Assembly: GCF_900090275.1 (NCBI RefSeq)
Contig: NZ_LT607755.1
Location: 1,364,001 to 1,428,000, forward strand
Reading direction: 5' to 3'
Length of the DNA: 64,000 nt
Source: Micromonospora zamorensis
GTDB taxonomy: Bacteria; Actinomycetota; Actinomycetes; Mycobacteriales; Micromonosporaceae
The notes under the pieces were generated by a model. That model did no database searches, was not told where the DNA came from, and saw nothing but the letters and a program-made list of their open reading frames with translations. Position numbers and translations under genes: made by a program. Below, one piece after another: positions 7,849 to 15,796 of the stretch. Position 1 is the first letter of the stretch. Each line of letters opens with the position of its first letter.

Positions 7849-10011
7849 ATGGATGACACGCCGCACCAGCAGCGGCCCGGTCGGCACGACGTCGTGGAGT
7901 TGCGGGTCCACGGCGTGTCGGGGGCGCGACCGGAGCAGGTCCTCGGTCGGGCGCACGTCCGGCAGGTCGCGGGTGACGACAGCGGTGGTTTCCACCGCGC
8001 CGCCGAATCGGAGGACGCCGAGCCCGACGGTGTGACGCTGGAGGCGTACCGGTGGGGTGACCTGCCCTCGGGCACCGTGGCCCGGACGCTCTCGCTGGTC
8101 TTCCTGTTGCCGTTCATGCTCAGCAACGTGGCGGTGTGGATGCGGCCGACCGACCGTCGCAGCGGCGCCGGGGTCACCGTGCTGTGCCGGCTCCTCGCCC
8201 TGAACCTCACGGTGTTGTACGTGGTGTCCATCGGCGGGGTGGCCCTCGACCTGCTCGCCTGGCGGTGTCTGGGCGCGGCCCGGTGCCGTGGTCCCTTCGA
8301 CACCATGGCGGGGTTGGACGGACGGGAGGTCGGGCCGCGGTTGGCGGTGCTCGCCTTGCTGCCGATCGCCGCCGTCGCCTTCCTCCGGCTGCTGGGCACC
8401 CGTCGGCCCCGTCCGGCCGGCAACCCGTTGTGGGCCGTCGAGCCGATGGTGGGACGGCTGCGCGCGGTCCACGTCGCCGCCGCGCTCGCGGTGCTCAACC
8501 TGATGCTGCTCGTGGCCCGGACCGCCGGCGGTGCGACGGCCTCGACGACGGTGCTGCTGACGCTCAGCGCGGCGGTGCTGCCGGTCTGCGCCGTTCTGCT
8601 CGCCGTCCCCGGCCTGCTGGACCGGGCGGCGACCATGCGGATGGTCACCCGGACCGCCAGCACGGTGGGCGCGGTGGCCGTTGCTCTGAGCGTGGCCACC
8701 CTCGTCGCCGTCGCCCTCGACGAGCGCCCCTGGCCGTCGTCGGACGGGCTGCCGGGCTACGACGAGGTCGTGAACTGGGCGCTGCTCACGCAGATGACGC
8801 TGCTGGTGGCGCTGAGCGGGCTGGTGCTGTGGCACCAGGGCCGGGGAGGCCGCCGCAACGCGCTGCCGCGAGGGCTGGGCGCGGCGGTGGTCGCGGCCAT
8901 CGCGGTCGGCCTCGGCAGCGCGTTCGCCGCCAACCTCGTCTACCAGAGCGGCAACCTGCTCGGCGGCTACCGCGGCGACGGTGGGCCGCCGCTGCCGTAC
9001 CAGTGGACGCTGTTGGCCTTCTTCGTGCACGTCATCGCGGGCGTGATGTTGTGCGGTGGGCTGACCCTCCTGTCGCGACGCCGCCGGTGGCGGGCGGCGG
9101 CGGCGATCACCGCCCGCGACTTCCCGGCGGTGGGGCCGGAGGGCGCCGAGCGGCTGCGCCAGGTGACGAGGGCGGTCGCCCGCGCGCGGTTCGTCGAGTG
9201 GCTGGGACTCCTCGCGATCACGTACGCGGCCCTCTCGGTGATCGGTCTGGCCACGAGCCTGTTGAGGCTGACCGACCTGGCACCGGACCAACTGGCGTGG
9301 CGTGTCCTCGGGCTGCCAGCCGGGGCCGTCGGCATGGGTCTAGCCCTGGGCAGTTATCTCGTCGCCGCGGTGCTGGTGGCCCTGATCCTCGGAGGCGTGT
9401 TCGCCTACCGCACGGCGTGGTTCCGCCGGCACGTCGGCATCCTGTGGGACCTGGGGACCTTCTGGCCCCGGGCCGCGCACCCGTTCGCACCGCCGAGCTA
9501 CGCCGACCGGGCGGTGCCGGAGCTGGCCGACCGGATCACCCACCTGACCGAGCGGCACGACGGGGTGCTGCTCTGCGGGCACAGCCACGGGTCGGTGCTG
9601 CTCGCCCTCGCGGTGCTGCGGCTGCCCCCGCGGGTACGCCAGCGCGTCGTCCTGCTCACCTACGGGTCGCCGCTGGACCGCCTGTACGCCCGGCTCTTTC
9701 CGGCCTATCTCAACGAGACGGTGCTCCGCGCGGTGGGGGACCGTGTCGAGTGGCGGTGGCTCAACCTCTGGCGGGACACCGACCCCGTCGGTGGTTGGAT
9801 TTTCGCCCCGCACCGGCCCGGCGATCCGCCTCCGGACCCCGCCGACCCGGCCGGCCGGGTCGACCGGCGGTTGCGGGACCCACAGGGCCTGCTGCCTCCT
9901 CCCGGGGAGCGCCGTCCGCCACCGGTGCGGGGGCACCATCCGGGCGAGTCCGATCCCGACTTCCGGGCGGCGATGAGCGAACTCGCGGCGCGCCTCCGTC
10001 GCGGTGACTGA
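7849..10011 (+). CDS. Large polytopic membrane protein with serine-hydrolase (GHSHG) motif
   Basis: A 720-aa protein. Near the N-terminus is VELRVHGVSG, typical of a hydrolase oxyanion-hole strand. Eight or more hydrophobic helices follow (about 80-560), and a C-terminal soluble region carries the nucleophile-elbow pattern G-H-S-H-G (577-581) in GVLLCGHSHGSVLLALAVL. So an alpha/beta-hydrolase-like fold appears to be split around, or appended to, a membrane domain. ATG 7849 is preferred to an upstream TTG (7816) that overlaps the SDR gene. I do not recognise a named family; a lipase or esterase role at the membrane is an inference. Confidence 0.7.
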   Translation: MDDTPHQQRPGRHDVVELRVHGVSGARPEQVLGRAHVRQVAGDDSGGFHRAAESEDAEPDGVTLEAYRWGDLPSGTVARTLSLVFLLPFMLSNVAVWMRPTDRRSGAGVTVLCRLLALNLTVLYVVSIGGVALDLLAWRCLGAARCRGPFDTMAGLDGREVGPRLAVLALLPIAAVAFLRLLGTRRPRPAGNPLWAVEPMVGRLRAVHVAAALAVLNLMLLVARTAGGATASTTVLLTLSAAVLPVCAVLLAVPGLLDRAATMRMVTRTASTVGAVAVALSVATLVAVALDERPWPSSDGLPGYDEVVNWALLTQMTLLVALSGLVLWHQGRGGRRNALPRGLGAAVVAAIAVGLGSAFAANLVYQSGNLLGGYRGDGGPPLPYQWTLLAFFVHVIAGVMLCGGLTLLSRRRRWRAAAAITARDFPAVGPEGAERLRQVTRAVARARFVEWLGLLAITYAALSVIGLATSLLRLTDLAPDQLAWRVLGLPAGAVGMGLALGSYLVAAVLVALILGGVFAYRTAWFRRHVGILWDLGTFWPRAAHPFAPPSYADRAVPELADRITHLTERHDGVLLCGHSHGSVLLALAVLRLPPRVRQRVVLLTYGSPLDRLYARLFPAYLNETVLRAVGDRVEWRWLNLWRDTDPVGGWIFAPHRPGDPPPDPADPAGRVDRRLRDPQGLLPPPGERRPPPVRGHHPGESDPDFRAAMSELAARLRRGD

Positions 10012-10047
10012 GGCTTCCTGGCCGGGCAGTGCGAGGTCCGGTGCTGT

Positions 10048-10443
10048 TCAGGGATCCTCGGGTGAACGATCGGTCTCCGCCACCATGGCTCGGACCTTGC
10101 GCAGGGTGGCGTCGGGCGCCCGGATCGCGGCCCGCCAGCGGTCCAGCGTCCGGGTGAGCACCCGGACCGCGAACTGCAACTTGTTGACCTGCTCACGGAG
10201 CACGCCCAGCTCGGATCGTGCGCTGAGCGCCTCGCCCTCCAACTGGGTGATCCGGGACTGCAACGGCTGCACCAGGGTGAGGGCGGCCTCGGTGAGGGTG
10301 TCGGCGGCGTCGGCCCTGAACTTGCCCCGCTGCACCACCACGGTGGCGATCGCGGCCAGGCCGGTGCCTCCGCCGAGGATGGCGAGCACACTGAGCGCCA
10401 TCTGCACCCAGTGCGGTGCGACTGGAGGCGGGGAGCTACTCAC
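10048..10443 (-). CDS. Membrane-anchored coiled-coil protein, unknown
   Basis: A 131-aa protein: a short Pro-rich start, one transmembrane helix (about 13-36, ALSVLAILGGGTGLAAIATVVV), then a long helical region with heptad character (LVQPLQSRITQLEGEALSARSELGVLREQVNKLQFAVRVL). The start is GTG 10443, sharing four bases (GTGA) with the stop of the upstream gene, so translation is coupled. The layout (membrane anchor plus coiled coil) suggests a partner of the neighbouring small membrane protein. No family is recognised. Confidence 0.65.
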   Translation of the reverse strand: MSSSPPPVAPHWVQMALSVLAILGGGTGLAAIATVVVQRGKFRADAADTLTEAALTLVQPLQSRITQLEGEALSARSELGVLREQVNKLQFAVRVLTRTLDRWRAAIRAPDATLRKVRAMVAETDRSPEDP

Positions 10444-10889
10444 GTGGCACCTGCCGGCACCTTTTCGTAGCCCACGATCTCGCAGGCCCGCACCAGGCGG
10501 CGCAGGTCGACGGCGATCTGCGCCGCCCGCCAGAGCGACCCGATCGTCACCGCGATGACGAACGACGTCGCGACGATGGACTGGCGGCCCGACATGGCCA
10601 CCACGGCCACCGCGTACATGCCGGTGATCGTGCCGAGCACCAGCACGGACGCGAGTTCGATGCCCAACCCGGTGGAGAGCCGGCCGGGCCACACGATGCC
10701 CATCAGCCCGCCCACACCCACCGCGATGAGACCCAGCTCCCAGGCGACCTGGATGGGCGCCGGCATGGCCGTCTGCACGGAGGTCGGCCGGACCTCGAGG
10801 GTCATCATCAGCACGCCACAGACGGGTGCCGCGGCCAGGACAGCGATTTCGTACGGCTGGTGGCGGGATCGGATACGGAGGTTTCCCAC
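10440..10889 (-). CDS. Four-helix membrane protein, unknown
   Basis: A 149-aa protein with four hydrophobic helices (AVLAAAPVCGVLMMTLEV, VAWELGLIAVGVGGLMGIVW, GIELASVLVLGTITGMYAVAVVAM, IVATSFVIAVTIGSLWRAAQI) and short loops. The start is GTG 10889, six bases after AGGAG. It overlaps the coiled-coil gene by GTGA. The two-gene layout recalls small phage-type accessory genes, but nothing else phage-like is nearby, so I leave the function open. Confidence 0.65.
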   Translation of the reverse strand: MGNLRIRSRHQPYEIAVLAAAPVCGVLMMTLEVRPTSVQTAMPAPIQVAWELGLIAVGVGGLMGIVWPGRLSTGLGIELASVLVLGTITGMYAVAVVAMSGRQSIVATSFVIAVTIGSLWRAAQIAVDLRRLVRACEIVGYEKVPAGAT

Positions 10890-11259
10890 GGCAACTCCTT
10901 GGTCGAGGACCGGCGTCCAGCAGCGGCCGGTGGGCCGGTGCCGTTCGGGGGGTCGCGACTGTGGAGCGGCGGTTCCGTGCGGCGTAGCCCGTTGGTGCGC
11001 TGCCTGTGGACGGTCGTTGAGCGAGAAAACTGCGACTCGCCGTCGTTGGCTGCCGATATCTGCCTGTGTAGCACCGATGACCGGTTGTCGTCCACCAGGT
11101 GCAACGTCGTGTTACCGCAGGTCAAAGCCCATTTCGGGCCGGATTCGACCGTGTCGGGTCGCCCGGAGCGCAGCGACCCGACCACACCGCGACCTCGGTG
11201 ACGAAGAGTGTCGGATATCTTGCCGAGGGTAACGATGGTGCGATCGGGTCGCCGATTGG
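10890..11259. other. 370-bp stretch without a recognised gene
   Basis: This holds the region upstream of the minus-strand two-gene membrane unit and the 3' side of the alpha/beta hydrolase. It is slightly less GC-rich than its surroundings. I see no convincing ORF or strong hairpin; open frames on the minus strand lack family character. Confidence 0.4.
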
Positions 11260-12138
11260 TCAGCGGGCGAGCAGCGCCCGCAGCGCCCGGACCACCTCGG
11301 CGGGTGCCTCCTCCGCCATGAAGTGCCCGCAGGTGACCGTCCGATGCTCCAGATCCGGAGCCCAGGCGCGCCACACCGCGGCCGCGTCGTAGCCCAGCGC
11401 GGCACCCCAGTCCTGCTGGAGCACGGTCACCGGCACCCGCAGCTGGTTGCCGGCCTCCCGGTCGGCGGTGTCGTGAGCGACGTCGATCCCGGCCGACGCC
11501 CGGTAGTCGGCGACGATCGAGGTGACCGCCTCCCGGGACGCGCGCAGGTACTCCGCCCGGACGTCCGCCGGCATCGCCTCCGGATCACGGGTCCAGACGT
11601 CCAGGAAATGGCCGAAGAAGGCGTCCGGGCTGCCGCCGATCAGCGCTTCCGGCAGACCGGGCGGCTGTGCCATCAGGTACAGGTGGAACGCGACGGCGGC
11701 GGAGGTGCCGTGCAGCACCTCCCACGTGTCAAGGGTGGGCACCACGTCGAGCAGCGCGAGATGGCTGATCGCCTCCGGGTGGTCGAGACCGGCGCGGAAC
11801 GCGACCAGGGCACCACGGTCATGGCCGGCCAACGCGAACCGTTGGTGGCCGAGCGCGGCAGCCAGCGCCACGACGTCGGCGGCGAGGGTGCGCTTGGCGT
11901 ACCCGTCGCCGTCGGGGTCGAGGGGCTTGTCGCTGTCGCCGTAGCCCCGCAAGTCGGGGCAGATGACCGTGTGGTCGGCGGCCAGGTCGGCCGCGACGTG
12001 CCGCCACATGAGGTGGGTCTGCGGAAAGCCGTGCAGCAGCACGATCGCCGGCCCGGAGCCGCCCACGGCGACGTTGAGCGTCACACCGTCGGCGACTGTC
12101 ACACGGCGGTAGTCGAATCCGTTGATCCTGGGGTCCAC
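11260..12138 (-). CDS. Alpha/beta hydrolase (haloacid dehalogenase/epoxide hydrolase type)
   Basis: A 292-aa enzyme with oxyanion motif LLHGFPQTHLMW (35-46), nucleophile Asp107 in GHDRGA, and catalytic His about 272 in CGHFMAEEAP. The Asp nucleophile with the FPQT loop places it with haloacetate/fluoroacetate dehalogenases and epoxide hydrolases rather than Ser esterases; substrate unknown. The start is GTG 12138 with AGGAAGG six bases upstream. It is divergent from the large BTAD regulator, whose upstream region holds heptamer repeats, so it may be a target of that regulator. Confidence 0.88.
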   Translation of the reverse strand: MDPRINGFDYRRVTVADGVTLNVAVGGSGPAIVLLHGFPQTHLMWRHVAADLAADHTVICPDLRGYGDSDKPLDPDGDGYAKRTLAADVVALAAALGHQRFALAGHDRGALVAFRAGLDHPEAISHLALLDVVPTLDTWEVLHGTSAAVAFHLYLMAQPPGLPEALIGGSPDAFFGHFLDVWTRDPEAMPADVRAEYLRASREAVTSIVADYRASAGIDVAHDTADREAGNQLRVPVTVLQQDWGAALGYDAAAVWRAWAPDLEHRTVTCGHFMAEEAPAEVVRALRALLAR

Positions 12139-12217
12139 GGGAAACCTTCCTGGTGAGCGGTGCCGGCAGGGGCGGTGGCCCTCGCCGTCGTACCTGGTCG
12201 AGCCTGCGCGGTGGTGA

Positions 12218-12246
12218 TCAGCAGGCGATCAGTGCCGAGTCAGTGC
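12218..12246 (+). repeat. Three heptamer direct repeats with 11-bp period (SARP-type site)
   Basis: TCAGCAG (12218-12224), TCAGTGC (12229-12235) and TCAGTGC (12240-12246) recur every 11 bp with 4-bp spacers, i.e. on one face of the helix. This is the known architecture of sites bound by SARP/BTAD regulators. They lie between the regulator gene and the divergent hydrolase, 17 bp upstream of the regulator's -10 box. Autoregulation is inferred. Confidence 0.5.
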
Positions 12247-12263
12247 GGTCCGCCCGGCGCGCC

Positions 12264-12269
12264 TAGATT
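12264..12269 (+). promoter_or_regulatory. -10 box of a leaderless promoter for the BTAD regulator
   Basis: TAGATT ends six bases before ATG 12276, placing the transcript start at the start codon. There is no Shine-Dalgarno sequence. Confidence 0.5.
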
Positions 12270-12275
12270 GATGCC

Positions 12276-15200
12276 ATGACCAGGCAACCGACGGCATCGG
12301 ACGCGGTGACCTTCGGCGTTCTCGGGCCGGTGACCGCCGTGACCGCGCGTGGCCCGGCCCCGCTGCGCGGGCACCGGCAGCGCCTGGTGCTGGCGCGGCT
12401 GCTGATCGCCCACGGGCGGGTGGTGCCGGTGGAACGTCTCGTCGACGACCTGTGGGAGGTCGCAACCGACGGCGCGGTGGGCGCCATCCGCACCTTCGTC
12501 GCCGACCTGCGCCGGGCCCTGGAGCCCGACCGACCACCCCGGCAGCCGCCCCGGATCCTGGTCACCGAGCTACCCGGGTACGTGCTGCGGGCCGCCCCGG
12601 ACGCGGTGGACGCCGGGCAGTTCGAGGCGGCCGTCGGCGAGGCGGGCCGGTTGCTGGCGGCGGGACGTCCCGCGCCGGCCCTGGCGACGCTCGACGGGGC
12701 AATGCGGCTCTGGCGCGGGCCCGCGTACGCGGACTGCGCCAACGAGCCCTGGGCGATCGCCGAGATCAACCGGCTGGACGAGTTGCGGATGCTGGCCGTC
12801 GAGCGGCGCGCGGAGGTGCTGCTGGCATTGGGGCGGCCCGACGAGGCCGCCGCCGACCTGCCGGCCCACCTGGCCAGCTATCCGCTGCGCGAGGATGCCT
12901 GGCGGTTGCTCGCGGTGGCCCGCTACCGCGCCGGGCGACAGGGCGACGCGCTGGCCGCGCTGCGCGAGGCGCGACACGCCCTGGTGACCGAGCTGGGCGT
13001 GGACCCCGGGCCCGAGCTGCGCCGGTTGGAAGCCGACATCCTGGCCCAGGCGCCGCACCTCACCCCGGCCCTCGACGACGCCGCCACCCCCAGCCCCGTG
13101 CGACCCGTCGAACCGGGTCCGGCGCGGCAGCGCCCGTTCGTCGGTCGGGACACCGAGCTGGATCGCCTGCGGCAGGCCGCCGAGGCCGCGTCCCGCCGCC
13201 GCGAACCCACCCTCGCGCTGCTCAGCGGCGACCCGGGGGCCGGCAAGACCGCGATGGCCGAGACCCTCACCGAGCGGCTCGCCGCCGAGGGCTGGACCAC
13301 GGCATGGGGACGCAGCCCGGAGTACGAGGGCGCGCCGCCGGCCTGGCCGTGGACCCAGATCACCGACGCGCTCGCCGGACCGGCCGATGGCCTTGTTGCC
13401 GACGATGGCTCGGGTGACCCCGCCGGGACGCGCTTTCGCCGACACCGTGCGGTGGCGTCACTGGTCTCGGCGGTCGCCGACCGCGGGCCGGTGCTGCTGG
13501 TCCTCGACGACCTGCACCGCGCCGACGGCGACACCCTGGACCTGCTGACCGCCCTGCTCACCGGCCCGCAGCCGGCCACCGGGCCGGTCTTGATCCTCGG
13601 CACCTACCGAGCCACCGAGATCAGCCCCGAGCTGACCGCCGCCCTGGCCCGCGCCGCCGGGCTGGAGCCGATCCGGGAGTATCTCGCCGGCCTGCCCGTG
13701 TCGGCGACCGACGAGTTGGCCCGAGCCGTCGTCGGTGCGGCACTGGACCCGGCCACCGCCCGGTTGATCCACGATCGCAGCGGCGGCAACCCGTTCTTCG
13801 TCCGGGAACTGGCCCAGTTGTACGCGAGCGAGGGGGAGGCCGCGCTGGCCGCGGTGCCGCCCGGGGTGCGCGACGTGATCCGGCACCGGTTGGCGCAGCT
13901 ACCCACGCCGACGCGTACAATGCTGCGGCAGGCAGCCGTGCTCGGCCGGGACCTCGACCCGGAGGTGCTCGATGCGCTGGCCGGTGACCCCACCGCCCTG
14001 CTGGACGCCGTCGACCGCGCCCTTCAGGCCGGCTTCCTCACCGAGCGGGAACCCGACGGGCGGCTGCGCTTCACCCACATCCTGGTCCGCGACACGCTCT
14101 ACGCCGACCTGTCCACGCCGCGCCGCGCCGCCTGGCACGCGGCCGTCGCCGAGGTGCTGCGACAACGGGAGCCCGTCGAGCCCGCCGCGCTCGCGCACCA
14201 CCTGCTCCGCGCCGGCGGACCGGTCGCCGCCGGACGCGCTGCGGCGTACGCCCGCACAGCCGCCGAGCAGGCCGAACGGGGCGGTAACCCGCACGAGGCC
14301 GCCCGCCTGTGGGGGCAGACGATCGAGGCGTACGACCGCGCTGGTGCGGGCGAGCAGCGCGAGCGGTTGACGGCGTTGCTCGGTCTGGGACGCGCGCTGG
14401 CCGTGACGGGTCGGCTGGCCGAGGCGCGGCGACGGCGTGCCGAGGCGATCGCCGCCGCCGAGTCCGTCGGCGATCCGCTGCTGATCGAGGAGGTGCTGGC
14501 CGGCTTCGACGTGCCCGCCATCTGGACGCGCAACGACGACGACCTGCTCTCCGGGCACATCGTCCGCGCTGCCGAGCACGCCCTGACCGCTCTCGGCCCG
14601 ACCGGTTCGGCTCGGCGCAGCCGGCTGCTGAGCACCCTCGCGCTGGAGCTGCGCGGCACCACCACCGACCGGGGGCGCCGTGCGGCGCACGAGGCCGAGA
14701 CGATCGCCCGGACCGTCGGTGACCCGGGGCTGCTGGCCTTCGCGCTCAACGCCCGCTTCATGCACTCCTTCGACCGCGTCGGCCTGGCCGCAGAACGGGC
14801 CCGGATCGGCGCCGAACTGGTCGACCTGGCGGCCCGGCACCGGCTGGTGACCTTCGAGGTGCTCGGTCACCTCGTCCTGGTCCAGGCACACTGCGCGCTG
14901 GCCGACCGGCCCGCTGCCGACGCGCACGCCCGCGCCGCCGACCGCCTCGCCGAACGGTACGAACTGCCGCTGGTCGGCGTCTTCACCAGCTGGTACGCGG
15001 CACTGCGCCTGGCTCTGGACGGCGACCCGGCCGCGGCGGCGGACGCGTACCGGTTGGCTGCCGACCGGCTGAGCGCCGACGGCATGCCGGGTCTGACCCG
15101 CGGGTTGCTCCCGCTCGCCCTGCTCGGCCTGCGGCTCGCCGAGGCCGTCGGCGGTGACCGGCCGCACGCCAGCCCGGACCAGCCGATCCCCGGACCCGGC

Positions 15201-15647
15201 GATGCGGGCTGGGCGGACGGGCCGGGCGGCGCCGGCTGGGCAGACAGGCCGGGCGGCGCCGGGTGGGCGGATCTGGACTGGGGGCCGCACGAGCCGTGGG
15301 TCCGGCCGTTGCTGCTGCTCGCCGACGGTGACCGGGACGCTGCCGAGGCGGCCCTGCGGACTCTTCCGGACGGGCCGCACGATCTGCTGCGGGAGGCGCG
15401 GCTCTGCCTCGTCGGCCGGGCGGCGCACGCCCTCGGAGACCGGGTCACGATGGAACGGGTCTACGTCGAGCTGCTCCCGGCGGCGGATGAACTGGCCGCC
15501 GGCAGTGGGGTGCTCACCGTCGGCCCGGTGGCCGGGCACCTCGCCGCCCTGGCCGACGCGCTGGGCCGCGACGAGGAAGCGGCCGCGCACCGCCGCGCCG
15601 CCCGCGCGGTCACCGCCCGGGCCCGCGCCGCCACGCCGGCGCCCTGA
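12276..15647 (+). CDS. SARP/BTAD family regulator with AAA ATPase and TPR-like region
   Basis: A 1123-aa AfsR-like regulator. It has a winged-helix OmpR-type DNA-binding domain (about 10-105), a BTAD all-helical domain (about 112-258, ending ELGVDPGPELRRLE), and an NTPase domain with Walker A GDPGAGKT (318-325) and Walker B PVLLVLDDLHRAD. A long helical-repeat C-terminus resembling TPR/MalT-type domains follows. Unlike LAL regulators there is no C-terminal LuxR domain. A low-complexity linker with three GAGWAD-like repeats sits near 15190-15270. Such proteins integrate ATP and ligand signals to activate secondary-metabolism or stress genes. The start is ATG 12276, apparently leaderless. Confidence 0.9.
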   Translation: MTRQPTASDAVTFGVLGPVTAVTARGPAPLRGHRQRLVLARLLIAHGRVVPVERLVDDLWEVATDGAVGAIRTFVADLRRALEPDRPPRQPPRILVTELPGYVLRAAPDAVDAGQFEAAVGEAGRLLAAGRPAPALATLDGAMRLWRGPAYADCANEPWAIAEINRLDELRMLAVERRAEVLLALGRPDEAAADLPAHLASYPLREDAWRLLAVARYRAGRQGDALAALREARHALVTELGVDPGPELRRLEADILAQAPHLTPALDDAATPSPVRPVEPGPARQRPFVGRDTELDRLRQAAEAASRRREPTLALLSGDPGAGKTAMAETLTERLAAEGWTTAWGRSPEYEGAPPAWPWTQITDALAGPADGLVADDGSGDPAGTRFRRHRAVASLVSAVADRGPVLLVLDDLHRADGDTLDLLTALLTGPQPATGPVLILGTYRATEISPELTAALARAAGLEPIREYLAGLPVSATDELARAVVGAALDPATARLIHDRSGGNPFFVRELAQLYASEGEAALAAVPPGVRDVIRHRLAQLPTPTRTMLRQAAVLGRDLDPEVLDALAGDPTALLDAVDRALQAGFLTEREPDGRLRFTHILVRDTLYADLSTPRRAAWHAAVAEVLRQREPVEPAALAHHLLRAGGPVAAGRAAAYARTAAEQAERGGNPHEAARLWGQTIEAYDRAGAGEQRERLTALLGLGRALAVTGRLAEARRRRAEAIAAAESVGDPLLIEEVLAGFDVPAIWTRNDDDLLSGHIVRAAEHALTALGPTGSARRSRLLSTLALELRGTTTDRGRRAAHEAETIARTVGDPGLLAFALNARFMHSFDRVGLAAERARIGAELVDLAARHRLVTFEVLGHLVLVQAHCALADRPAADAHARAADRLAERYELPLVGVFTSWYAALRLALDGDPAAAADAYRLAADRLSADGMPGLTRGLLPLALLGLRLAEAVGGDRPHASPDQPIPGPGDAGWADGPGGAGWADRPGGAGWADLDWGPHEPWVRPLLLLADGDRDAAEAALRTLPDGPHDLLREARLCLVGRAAHALGDRVTMERVYVELLPAADELAAGSGVLTVGPVAGHLAALADALGRDEEAAAHRRAARAVTARARAATPAP

Positions 15648-15681
15648 CCGCCCGGGCCCGCGCCGTCACCCCCGCGCCCTG
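15612..15681. repeat. 35-bp tandem duplication across the regulator's stop codon
   Basis: Copy 1 (15612-15646) and copy 2 (15647-15681) match at 32 of 35 positions. Copy 1 encodes the last residues of the regulator; copy 2 lies after the stop. Confidence 0.75.
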
Positions 15682-15684
15682 ACC

Positions 15685-15703
15685 GCCGCCGGCTGCCGGC
15701 GGC
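15685..15703 (+). terminator. Hairpin after the BTAD regulator gene
   Basis: GCCGCCGG (15685-15692), a 3-base loop, and CCGGCGGC (15696-15703) form a perfect 8-bp GC stem 38 bp after the stop. There is no U-run, as is common in actinomycetes. Confidence 0.45.
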
Positions 15704-15796
15704 GACTTGCCGATTCGCGTCGGAACCCCGCGGCGGGTGCGGTCAGATGGAACCACCGGCGCGTCCACCGTCGGCCGTCGATCAAGGGGGTACGCC

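Noticed and set aside
10048..10889. Possible prophage holin-like pair
   Set aside because: Size and membrane segments are compatible, but there is no endolysin, tail or integrase gene nearby, so I do not call a prophage.
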